A DNA stretch of 62,955 nucleotides, taken from contig JALFJR010000096.1 in NCBI GenBank assembly GCA_022775005.1, positions 1-62,955 on the forward strand. The letters run 5' to 3'. Below the pieces are notes generated by a model. That model was not told the origin of the DNA. It worked only from the letters and a program-made list of their open reading frames with translations, and searched no databases. Positions within the stretch are counted from its first letter, which is position 1, and each line of letters starts with the position of its first letter. This DNA is from Parabacteroides sp. (GTDB lineage Bacteria > Bacteroidota > Bacteroidia > Bacteroidales > Tannerellaceae). The position numbers and the translations under genes are program-made. Shown here piece by piece: positions 55,439 through 62,955 of this stretch.

Positions 55439-56986
55439 ATGATTGCAAACATTGACACTTCACTTATTGATTGGTCGAGGGCGCAATTCGCTCTCACGGC
55501 CATGTACCATTGGCTCTTCGTGCCATTGACGTTGGGTTTGGGCGTGATCCAGGCCATCATGGAAACTTTGTATTACCGGACGGGTAACGAAGCCTGGAAA
55601 AAGACTGCCCAGTTCTGGATGAAACTCTTCGGCGTGAACTTTGCGATCGGTGTTGCTACCGGTTTGATCCTGGAGTTCGAGTTTGGTACCAACTGGTCGA
55701 ACTACAGCTGGTTTGTGGGCGACATCTTCGGCGCACCCTTGGCCATAGAGGGCATCGTGGCTTTCTTTATGGAATCTACCTTCATCGCTGTCATGTTCTT
55801 CGGTTGGGATAAGGTGAGCAAGCGCTTCCATTTGGCTTCTACCTGGCTGACGATTATTGGTGCTTCTCTCTCGGCGCTCTGGATCTTGATTGCTAACGGT
55901 TGGATGCAATATCCGGCGGGCATGTCGTTCAATCCCGACACGGTGCGTAATGAGATGTTCGACTTCTGGGCCGTGGCGCTCTCTCCTGTCGCAATGAATA
56001 AATATTTCCACACATTACTCTCCGGCTGGATCGTAGGTGCGGGCTTTGTGCTGGGTGTCAGTTGCTGGTATCTAATCAAGTCTCGCAGTCGTGAGTTCGC
56101 GCTGCGTAGCATTAAGGTTGCCTCTATCTTTGGCCTGGTTGCCGCTTTGTTGACGGCCATGACCGGTGATGGTTCTGCCTACGAGGTGGCGCAGAAACAG
56201 CCGATGAAGTTAGCGGCCATGGAGGGCTTGTATGAGGGTGGCAACGGCGTCGGCTTGGTCGGCATTGCCCTGCTTAATCCGGAGAAGACCTATTATAACG
56301 ACGGTGTGGAGCCGTTGCTGATGAAGATTGAGTTTCCCAAGATGCTCTCGATGTTGGCGGAAAGAGATCTCGATGCCTACGTGCCCGGTATCGTCAACCT
56401 GATTGATGGCGGCTACACGATGAAAGATGGAACAGTGGCCCTCTCTGCCAAGGAGAAGATCGCCAAGGGGCAATTAGCGATCCAAGCGCTGGCCAACTAT
56501 CGTAAAGCCTTGAAAGCGGGCGATACACAAGCAGCTGCGCTCCATAAGGCTACGCTCGACGAAAACTTCGCCTATTTCGGTTATGGCTACATTAAAGATC
56601 CGACGGAGCTGATCCCCTCGGTGGGCATGACCTTCTATGCTTTCCGTATCATGGTGATGCTGGGCGGTTTCTTCATCCTGCTTTTCTTAGTAGCGCTTTA
56701 CTTAGAGCGGAAAGGGAAGATCGCTGACTGCCGTTGGATGCAGTGGATAGCTCTGCTCTCCATCCCCTTGGGCTACATTGGTGGACAGGCCGGTTGGATC
56801 GTGGCAGAGGTGGGGCGTCAACCTTGGGTGATCCAAGACATCCTGCCGACCAGCGCTGCTATCTCCAAGCTGGATCCCGCTTCCGTACAAACCACCTTCT
56901 TCCTCTTCTTGATTCTCTTCACTGTCCTGCTCATCGCTGAGCTGCGCATCCTGGTGAAGGCCATCCAAAAGGGACCGGAGGAATAA
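55439..56986 (+). CDS. cydA: Cytochrome bd ubiquinol/menaquinol oxidase subunit I
   Basis: 515 aa from the ATG at 55439 (MIANIDTSLIDWSRAQFALT). His24 in ALTAMYHWLFVPLTLG corresponds to the conserved heme ligand near the N-terminus; GWIVAEVGRQPWV is at the C-terminal part. Around nine helices, with a short Q-loop. It oxidises quinol and reduces oxygen at very low concentration, letting a strict anaerobe tolerate or use nanomolar oxygen. Followed by cydB after 31 bp. Confidence 0.96.
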   Translation: MIANIDTSLIDWSRAQFALTAMYHWLFVPLTLGLGVIQAIMETLYYRTGNEAWKKTAQFWMKLFGVNFAIGVATGLILEFEFGTNWSNYSWFVGDIFGAPLAIEGIVAFFMESTFIAVMFFGWDKVSKRFHLASTWLTIIGASLSALWILIANGWMQYPAGMSFNPDTVRNEMFDFWAVALSPVAMNKYFHTLLSGWIVGAGFVLGVSCWYLIKSRSREFALRSIKVASIFGLVAALLTAMTGDGSAYEVAQKQPMKLAAMEGLYEGGNGVGLVGIALLNPEKTYYNDGVEPLLMKIEFPKMLSMLAERDLDAYVPGIVNLIDGGYTMKDGTVALSAKEKIAKGQLAIQALANYRKALKAGDTQAAALHKATLDENFAYFGYGYIKDPTELIPSVGMTFYAFRIMVMLGGFFILLFLVALYLERKGKIADCRWMQWIALLSIPLGYIGGQAGWIVAEVGRQPWVIQDILPTSAAISKLDPASVQTTFFLFLILFTVLLIAELRILVKAIQKGPEE

Positions 56987-57017
56987 TTCACATTCGTCAC
57001 ACCTAATTTGAATCAAC

Positions 57018-58169
57018 ATGGACAATACATATATATTATTACAGCAATATTGGTGGTTCCTGGTCTCCCTGTTAGGAGCCTTATTGGTCTTCCTGCTTTT
57101 CGTACAGGGTGGACAATCCTTGCTTTTCACCATCGGCAAGACCGAGGTGGAGCAAAAGATGATCATGAACTCAACTGGTCGGAAATGGGAGTTCACTTTC
57201 ACGACCTTGGTTACTTTCGGTGGTGCTTTTTTCGCCTCCTTCCCGCTGTTCTACTCTACCAGCTTCGGTGGTGCCTATTGGGTATGGATGCTGATCCTGC
57301 TTTGCTTTGTGCTCCAAGCTGTGTCGTATGAGTATCAATCCAAGAAGGGTAACCTGTTGGGCAAGAAGACCTATCGGATCTTTTTGATTCTGAATGGTGT
57401 CTTAGGACCGCTTTTGCTGGGTACAGCCGTGGGTACCTTCTTCACCGGGGCGGAGTTCGTCGTCAATAAGGAACAGCTTTCAGAGGTAGCAATGCCGGTC
57501 ATCTCCACATGGGCGAATCCGCTACATGGTTTGGAGGCCGCTTTCAACCCCTGGAACCTGATGTTGGGCTTGGCGGTCTTCTTCCTGTCACGGGTGTTGG
57601 CCCTGCTCTATTTCATCAACAACATTAACGATGTGAATATCTATGATCGCTGCCGCAGCCAGTTGCGTAAGGAGACGATTCCTTTCCTGCTTTTCTTCTT
57701 GGCCTTCGTGATCAACTTGGTATTGACCGATGGCTTCGCCGTAGATCCGCAGTCGCAAGTAGTCTTCATGCAGCCGTTCAAATACTTCATCAACCTGACC
57801 CAGATGCCGGCAGTAGGTGCTGTGCTGCTGGTCGGTGTCATCGCTGTGTTGATGGGTATCAGTAAAACCATCTTCGTGAAAGGATGGAAGAAGGGCATTT
57901 GGTTCACCGGCGTGGGTACGGTATTGACCGTGTTGGCATTGTTGCTCTGCGCTGGCTGGAACAACACCGCCTACTATCCCTCGTTGGCCGACCTGCAAAG
58001 CTCGCTGACCATTCACAACAGCTGCTCCAGCCCCTTCACTTTGAAGGTGATGAGCTTCGTCTCGCTGTTGGTGCCGTTTGTCTTGGCTTACATCTATTAC
58101 GCATGGCGTGCGTTAGACCTGCGCAAGATTGATAGCCAAGAAATGAACGAAAGCCATCATACCTATTAA
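57018..58169 (+). CDS. cydB: Cytochrome bd oxidase subunit II
   Basis: 383 aa, eight to nine helices (LQQYWWFLVSLLGALLVFLL at the N-terminus). It pairs with CydA as a structural subunit. The next gene, glpA, begins 11 bp after its stop, so oxidase and dehydrogenase are likely on one transcript. Confidence 0.95.
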   Translation: MDNTYILLQQYWWFLVSLLGALLVFLLFVQGGQSLLFTIGKTEVEQKMIMNSTGRKWEFTFTTLVTFGGAFFASFPLFYSTSFGGAYWVWMLILLCFVLQAVSYEYQSKKGNLLGKKTYRIFLILNGVLGPLLLGTAVGTFFTGAEFVVNKEQLSEVAMPVISTWANPLHGLEAAFNPWNLMLGLAVFFLSRVLALLYFINNINDVNIYDRCRSQLRKETIPFLLFFLAFVINLVLTDGFAVDPQSQVVFMQPFKYFINLTQMPAVGAVLLVGVIAVLMGISKTIFVKGWKKGIWFTGVGTVLTVLALLLCAGWNNTAYYPSLADLQSSLTIHNSCSSPFTLKVMSFVSLLVPFVLAYIYYAWRALDLRKIDSQEMNESHHTY

Positions 58170-58180
58170 TATCCTGGGAG

Positions 58181-59821
58181 ATGATAGACGATAAGCAAAT
58201 TGATAAAGCGTATGATGTGATTATCATCGGAGGTGGTGCCACAGGTGCGGGCACCGCCCGAGATTGTGCCATGCGAGGCTTGAAGGTCTTGCTGCTGGAG
58301 CGTTTCGACTACACGTCTGGCGCTACCGGGCGCAACCACGGATTGCTCCACAGCGGTGCACGCTATGCCGTCAACGACAATGAGTCGGCCGCTGAGTGCA
58401 TCAAAGAGAACAAGATCCTGAAGAAGATCGCCAGCCATTGCGTGGAGAATACCTCCGGGCTTTTCATCACGTTGCCGGAAGATGACCTGACCTATCAGGG
58501 CACCTTCATCGAACGTTGCAAGAACGCTGGTATCAATGCATACGCCATTGACCCGAAAGAGGCGATCCGGATGGAACCTTCCGTCAATCCGGCCTTGACG
58601 GGTGCGGTGGTGGTGCCCGATGGCTCGATTGATCCTTTCCGGCTGACCATCGCCAATGTGCTCGATGCCCGGGCGCATGGAGCGGTTACCTTGGTTTACC
58701 ACGAGGTGGTGGGCTTCGTCAGGGAGCAGAACCGTATCATCGGTGTCAAGACCTTCAATCATAAGACCAAAGAGGAGCGTCATTTTTATGCGGAGGTGAT
58801 TGTCAACGCAGGAGGTATCTGGGGACATCATATTGCCGAGTTGGCTGGAGTACGGGTCAATATGTTCCCGGCCAAGGGCGCTTTGCTGATCTTCGGGCAT
58901 CGGGTGAACCAGGTAGTCTTGAACCGCTGCCGTAAACCGGCGGATGCGGACATCTTGGTGCCGGGTGATATGATCTGCGTGATCGGTACGACCTCCAGCC
59001 GTGTGCCTTATGACGAGATCGACCGGATGTATGTCACCGCCGCCGAAGTGGAGTTGCTCCTCCGGGAGGGAGAGAAGTTGGCTCCCTCCTTAGCGACGAC
59101 CCGCATCCTGCGTGCGTATTGCGGCGTGCGCCCGTTGGTGGCTGCCGATAATGATCCCTCCGGGCGTAACATCAGTCGTGGTATTGTCTTGCTGGATCAT
59201 GCCACCCGAGATGGTTTGGAAGGTTTCATCACTATCACCGGCGGAAAGCTGATGACCTATCGCCTCATGGCGGAATGGGCAACTGATTTGGTTTGTAAGA
59301 AACTGAATATCCATAAACGATGCAATACGGCTACGACACCTTTGCCCGGTTCGCGCGAGCGAAAGAAGAAAGATAATGAAGGCATGGAGGAGGTACCGGC
59401 TAATATTCTTCGCTCAGAAGTCGATCGTCATGGAGAGTTAGCCGCCCGCATCGCCCGTAAGAATCCGTTCGACCACAGCTTGGTTTGTGAGTGTGAGAAT
59501 GTGACTGTGGGCGAGGTGGAATATGCTTTCAACGAGTTGGCCGCCGACACGCTGACTGCCCTGCGCCGACGCACCCGTATCGGTATGGGTACCTGCCAAG
59601 GAGAGCTTTGTTCCTGCCGGGCAGCCGGGTTGCTCAGTAAAGCCCGCGATTGTTCCGAGCAGGCAAAGGCAGAGTTGGCCTCTTTCCTCAACGAACGTTG
59701 GAAAGGCATGTATCCCATTGCTTGGGGCGAATGCTTGCGCGAGAGTCAGCTCTCCGCTTGGCTCTACAACAGTGTCTGTGGATTAGGAACCTATAATCGA
59801 AGAAAGGAAACAAACAGATGA
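58181..59821 (+). CDS. glpA: Anaerobic glycerol-3-phosphate dehydrogenase subunit A
   Basis: 546 aa. FAD-binding motif VIIIGGGATGAGTARDCAMR at residues about 13-32, then YTSGATGRNHGLLHSGARY. The C-terminal BFD-like [2Fe-2S] domain has CECENVTVGEVEYA and GTCQGELCSC. It oxidises glycerol-3-phosphate to dihydroxyacetone phosphate. The stop overlaps the glpB start by four bases. Confidence 0.95.
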   Translation: MIDDKQIDKAYDVIIIGGGATGAGTARDCAMRGLKVLLLERFDYTSGATGRNHGLLHSGARYAVNDNESAAECIKENKILKKIASHCVENTSGLFITLPEDDLTYQGTFIERCKNAGINAYAIDPKEAIRMEPSVNPALTGAVVVPDGSIDPFRLTIANVLDARAHGAVTLVYHEVVGFVREQNRIIGVKTFNHKTKEERHFYAEVIVNAGGIWGHHIAELAGVRVNMFPAKGALLIFGHRVNQVVLNRCRKPADADILVPGDMICVIGTTSSRVPYDEIDRMYVTAAEVELLLREGEKLAPSLATTRILRAYCGVRPLVAADNDPSGRNISRGIVLLDHATRDGLEGFITITGGKLMTYRLMAEWATDLVCKKLNIHKRCNTATTPLPGSRERKKKDNEGMEEVPANILRSEVDRHGELAARIARKNPFDHSLVCECENVTVGEVEYAFNELAADTLTALRRRTRIGMGTCQGELCSCRAAGLLSKARDCSEQAKAELASFLNERWKGMYPIAWGECLRESQLSAWLYNSVCGLGTYNRRKETNR

Positions 59822-61071
59822 AATATGATACACTCATTATCGGAGGAGGATTGGCAGGCTTAGTATGTGGCATTCGCCTGCAAGAGGCGGGACAACGGTG
59901 TGCAATCTTGTCAGCCGGGCAGAGTGCGCTGCACTTCTCTTCCGGTTCGTTCGACCTCTTGAACCGATTGCCCAATGGCCAGGAGGTGACTGAGCCGTTA
60001 GAGGCGTTGAATGCCCTGCCTTCCGGTCATCCCTATCAGTTGATCGGTGTGGAGCGGGTAAAGCGGTTCGCCGCTGAGGTTCCTGAATGGTTCCGCCAAT
60101 CGGTCGGTGTCAACCTGCAAGGTGCGGTGGGGCGTAACCATTATCGCTTGTCTCCCATTGGCATTGTCAAGCCGGCTTGGATGTCGTTCGATGAGTTTAC
60201 GCCTGTCTTCAAACCCGAGGTGGTCCCCTCTAACAAGGTGTTGCTGATCAACTTTGAGGGCTTCCTCGATTTCTATCCCAAGTTTATCGCGGATTGGATG
60301 ATCCAGAATGGTGGTCGCTGCTGTGTGAAACTGATCAATCTCCCGGCGGTCGAGAAGCTGCGTGTCAACCCGACCGAGATGCGTGCGACCAATATTGCCC
60401 GGGTGTTTGAGTCAAAACGGCAGTTGGAGAAACTGGTGGCAGAGATCAACCGCTCCATCACCGATGAGGAGGCTGTGCTCCTGCCTGCTACCTTCGGCTT
60501 GACCTCGATGGAACCGATTGAGTACCTGCGTGCGCAGTGTCGTAAGCCGGTTTACTTCGTTCAACCTGTACCTCCCTCTGTCTCTGGCATCCGCACCCAG
60601 CAGCGGTTGCAAGATCGCTTCATGGCGTTGGGTGGCGACTTCTTCTTGGGCGATCGGGTTGAGAATGCCATCTTCGAGGAGAACCGCATCACCGGCCTGC
60701 GCACCCACAACCATGGTGACATCCTGTTTCATGCGGATCACTATGTGTTGGCCACCGGCAGCTTCTTCAGTAATGGTATCGTCGCTCGCCCCAACCTGGT
60801 CTATGAACCGGTATTGGGAGCGGATGTCTATTACGATGCCTCCCGCGAGTCGTGGTTCGACAAGAGCGTGTTCAATCCGCAGCCCTATATGCGCTACGGC
60901 ATCTTGACCGACGAGGCATTGCATCCCCTGCGGGAGAAGCAGCCGATCAGCAACTGCTACGCCGCCGGTTCCATCCTCTCCGGCTACAATCCGCTGGAAG
61001 AGGGTTGTGGCAGTGGTGTCGCCATCCTCACCGCTTTTGATGTATCCGATAAGATTCTCTCTTCCAAATAG
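59818..61071 (+). CDS. glpB: Anaerobic glycerol-3-phosphate dehydrogenase subunit B
   Basis: 417 aa. It starts MKYDTLIIGGGLAGLVCGIRLQ, an FAD-binding dinucleotide fold, and has GQSALHFSSGSFDLL near residue 39 and the C-terminal NPLEEGCGSGVAI. GlpB is the flavoprotein subunit that links GlpA to GlpC. It lies between them with an overlap on one side and 9 bp on the other. Confidence 0.94.
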   Translation: MKYDTLIIGGGLAGLVCGIRLQEAGQRCAILSAGQSALHFSSGSFDLLNRLPNGQEVTEPLEALNALPSGHPYQLIGVERVKRFAAEVPEWFRQSVGVNLQGAVGRNHYRLSPIGIVKPAWMSFDEFTPVFKPEVVPSNKVLLINFEGFLDFYPKFIADWMIQNGGRCCVKLINLPAVEKLRVNPTEMRATNIARVFESKRQLEKLVAEINRSITDEEAVLLPATFGLTSMEPIEYLRAQCRKPVYFVQPVPPSVSGIRTQQRLQDRFMALGGDFFLGDRVENAIFEENRITGLRTHNHGDILFHADHYVLATGSFFSNGIVARPNLVYEPVLGADVYYDASRESWFDKSVFNPQPYMRYGILTDEALHPLREKQPISNCYAAGSILSGYNPLEEGCGSGVAILTAFDVSDKILSSK

Positions 61072-61080
61072 GCATGATCC

Positions 61081-62331
61081 ATGAACTTACAACAATATAA
61101 CTTCAGCGAGAACAATTTTGAGCAGTGCATCAAATGTACCGTGTGCACGGTCTATTGTCCGGTGATCCCGGTGAACCCCAAATATCCCGGTCCGAAACAG
61201 GCGGGGCCGGATGGGGAGCGTTTCCGTTTGAAGGCTTCCGACTATTTTGATCCCTCCTTGAAGTACTGCCTCAACTGCAAGCGTTGCGAGGTGGCTTGCC
61301 CCAGTGGGGTACGCATCGGCGACATCATCCAGGCAGCTCGTATCAAATATAACCACGAACGGCCGAAACTGCGCGACCGTATCTTGGCCAACACCGACTT
61401 CATGGGCAACATTGCTACCCGTGTGGCTCCGTTGGTCAATTTGACTTTAGCGCTTCAGCCAGTGAAATTGGCGTTAGATGGTATGTTAGCGATCGACTAT
61501 CGGCGTACCTTCCCCGCTTATGCGACACGCACGTTTGAGCGCTGGTATAAAGAGGAGCTGACCGAAGCCAGTCAAGAGGCTTTCGCTCATCACGTCAGCT
61601 ATTTCCACGGTTGCTACGTCAACTACAACTATCCGCAGTTAGGCAAAGACTTGGTGACTATACTCAACGCCATCGGTTATGGTGTGCATCTGTTAGACGA
61701 CGAGCATTGTTGTGGCGTAGCCCTTATCTCCAACGGCTTGATCGACAAAGCCCGTCGGCAGGGTACTCGGAATATCGCCTCTATCCGGCGTTCCATCGAA
61801 GAGGAGGATCGCACGGTGTTGGCCACCTCCTCGACTTGTGCTTTTACCCTGCGGGATGAATATCCTCACCTGTTGGGCATAGCCAATACGGATGTACGGG
61901 ATCGGATTGAGTTGGCTACCCGCTTCCTCTATCGGTTGATCGAGGAGCAGCAGATTCAGTTGGTTTTCAAGCCCGGCTATCAGAAGCAGGTGGCCTATCA
62001 CACCCCCTGCCACATGGAGAAATTGGGCTGGGCCATCTATTCCATTGCGCTGTTACGGATGATCCCTGGTGTTAAGTGCCAGATGTTGCCCTCTAACTGT
62101 TGTGGCATCGCCGGTACCTATGGCTTCAAGCGAGAGAACTACCGCAGCTCACAGCTGATCGGAGAGCCCCTTTTCCAAGCCATCAAGCAGGCCGCTCCCG
62201 ACGTTGTTGCCACCGATTGCGAGACCTGCAAGTGGCAGATCGAGATGTCCACCAAAGTCAAGGTGATGCACCCCATCTCCATCTTAGCTGAAGCGTTGGA
62301 TGTAGAAGCGACACGGGCTAAGAATCAGTAG
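61081..62331 (+). CDS. glpC: Anaerobic glycerol-3-phosphate dehydrogenase subunit C
   Basis: 416 aa. Two [4Fe-4S] motifs near the N-terminus (CIKCTVCTVYCPV and CLNCKRCEVACPSG) and two cysteine-rich CCG domains (DDEHCCGVALIS near residue 210 and PSNCCGIAGTYGF near 338). It anchors the complex and passes electrons to the menaquinone pool, from which CydAB can take them. Last gene of the operon. Confidence 0.95.
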   Translation: MNLQQYNFSENNFEQCIKCTVCTVYCPVIPVNPKYPGPKQAGPDGERFRLKASDYFDPSLKYCLNCKRCEVACPSGVRIGDIIQAARIKYNHERPKLRDRILANTDFMGNIATRVAPLVNLTLALQPVKLALDGMLAIDYRRTFPAYATRTFERWYKEELTEASQEAFAHHVSYFHGCYVNYNYPQLGKDLVTILNAIGYGVHLLDDEHCCGVALISNGLIDKARRQGTRNIASIRRSIEEEDRTVLATSSTCAFTLRDEYPHLLGIANTDVRDRIELATRFLYRLIEEQQIQLVFKPGYQKQVAYHTPCHMEKLGWAIYSIALLRMIPGVKCQMLPSNCCGIAGTYGFKRENYRSSQLIGEPLFQAIKQAAPDVVATDCETCKWQIEMSTKVKVMHPISILAEALDVEATRAKNQ

Positions 62332-62435
62332 TAGGGTATTGCGAACGCCTTATTTAACATAGGTGTTTGCATTACGTGAGAGCGATGAATGGTAACATGA
62401 TCGGGCTTATCTTTAGATTGAACTTACCTTCCTAA

Positions 62436-62524
62436 GCCGTAAGCTTACGAGTTGTCGAGCCGCAAGCTTATGACTATAGGTAGCCGCAAGCCTACGGCTT
62501 CAACAGTGACAAGCTTACGGCTTG
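62436..62524. repeat. Cluster of REP-like gccgYaagct palindromes
   Basis: Four related units in alternating orientation: gccgtaagcttac (62436-62448), gccgcaagctta (62459-62470), gccgcaagcctacggctt (62483-62500), caagcttacggcttg (62510-62524). One further unit is at 7542-7553. It begins about 105 bp after glpC and may protect or end its transcript; the 62332-62435 stretch holds nothing I can identify. Confidence 0.6.
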
Positions 62525-62542
62525 TAGAGCCTATTTCTTTCC

Positions 62543-62572
62543 CCAGTTAGGGAAATATTTTTTCCTAACTGG
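62543..62572. repeat. Palindromic element ccagttagg...cctaactgg, copy 2
   Basis: Arms 62543-62551 and 62564-62572; same element as 38876-38907 with a slightly changed centre. Confidence 0.6.
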
Positions 62573-62600
62573 AGAAAAATTTCTGCCCTGTTAGCGGTAG

Positions 62601-62801
62601 AGCCGTTGCGTGCAACGGCTGGGATACCGGGAGATGCGCCAATAACACGTCTCTACTGTCGATAGTAATGTCGAGCTCTTGTCATTAGTAATGACTAACC
62701 CTGAAGATTACTAATGTATCACCCGCCTCCTTATGCGCGCGAACATTATATAATATAGGTATCGGCCATGCGGGGGAATGACTGCTCCATTAAATGGAGC
62801 A
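62601..62801. repeat. Stack of small palindromes plus second copy of the atgcgcgcg motif
   Basis: agccgttgc-gt-gcaacggct (62601-62620), gtcatta-g-taatgac (62681-62695), the motif atgcgcgcgaacattatata through ggtatc (62733-62763, first copy at 38978-39011), and tgctccatt-a-aatggagca (62783-62801). No open frame of note. Same order of elements as upstream of the third DUF6383 gene. Confidence 0.5.
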
Positions 62802-62821
62802 ATCAAGCCGTGGAACCACTA

Positions 62822-62955
62822 GTGTCCACTAAATAAATTTAAGACTTAATTCTCTTACAGTTTGTAACTTCTCGGCAGGTTCGCTTTTGCCGAGCAAATC
62901 TACGAGAGGGGTTCTGTCCAACAATGAGACAGATAAAATTCTTAACAAATCATAC
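62822..62955 (+). mobile_element. Possible left end of an insertion sequence (partial)
   Basis: From gtgtccactaaataaattta onward the base composition and style change. A hairpin ctcggca/tgccgag (62871-62877, 62888-62894) and an ATG at 62924 (MRQIKFLTNH, open to the window edge) follow, the layout of an IS terminal region with a hairpin in front of a transposase start. No transposase motif is visible, so this is a guess. Confidence 0.3.

Overview
The window is chromosomal DNA of a Bacteroidota gut commensal, most likely a Parabacteroides. The main reasons are three large secreted proteins sharing a C-terminal module I recognise as DUF6383 (a Parabacteroides-type family), Bacteroidota promoters of the TAnnTTTG / TTTG type, the long (611 aa) form of IspG, NigD-like, DUF4292, DUF4251 and DUF4492 proteins, and a cydAB locus preceded by a DUF4492 gene. 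No rRNA, tRNA or CRISPR array was seen. Most of the window is well-ordered housekeeping DNA; the accessory signals sit at 1-7.5 kb, 38.7-42.9 kb and 62.3-63.0 kb.

Layout. 1-1.4 kb: an AbiE-type toxin-antitoxin pair on the minus strand, toxin cut by the window edge. 1.45-7.5 kb: two divergent DUF6383 genes separated by about 610 bp that contain inverted repeats bracketing a 337-bp segment; this looks like a promoter that can flip between the two genes. 7.6-12.5 kb: rpoN, a PAP2-like membrane protein, gcvH, purE, ispG. 12.5-16.9 kb: dut, a TPR protein, a DUF4292 lipoprotein and an EnvC-like protein. 16.9-22.1 kb (minus): glycerate kinase, a tricorn-like protease and a glycine-zipper lipoprotein. 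22.2-28.3 kb: purT, a MATE transporter, surE, lpxB, a NigD-like lipoprotein and a DUF4251 protein. 28.4-32.6 kb (minus): trxA and dnaE. 32.9-38.7 kb: a five-gene ABC/HlyD/TolC tripartite exporter. 39.4-42.7 kb: the third DUF6383 gene, whose 400-bp upstream block is an inverted copy of that of the first. 43.0-49.6 kb: frr, rsgA, dgt, a TrpB2-type enzyme, an outer-membrane barrel and an ECF sigma factor locus. 50.2-54.9 kb (minus): two Tat-type Gfo/Idh/MocA oxidoreductases with a DUF1080 lipoprotein and a DoxX protein, probably a periplasmic 3-keto-sugar pathway. 55.2-62.3 kb: DUF4492-cydAB followed after 11 bp by glpABC, a possible complete glycerol-3-phosphate to oxygen chain. 62.3-63.0 kb: non-coding, packed with palindromes, two of which recur upstream of the third DUF6383 gene, ending in what may be the edge of an insertion sequence.

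The strongest candidate for an under-described system is the DUF6383 family. Each gene is a cassette: a near-identical 5' leader and signal peptide, a variable core, a near-identical C-terminal domain that resembles a type IX secretion sorting domain, and a conserved 3' untranslated region that folds into several hairpins (two with GNRA-type loops, with base changes that keep pairing) ahead of a conserved terminator. Phase-variable surface glycoprotein families are known in Parabacteroides distasonis; the structured 3' element and the one-promoter, two-gene arrangement are what I would examine first. All functional statements come from reading the sequence and from knowledge of the families; nothing was searched or computed.
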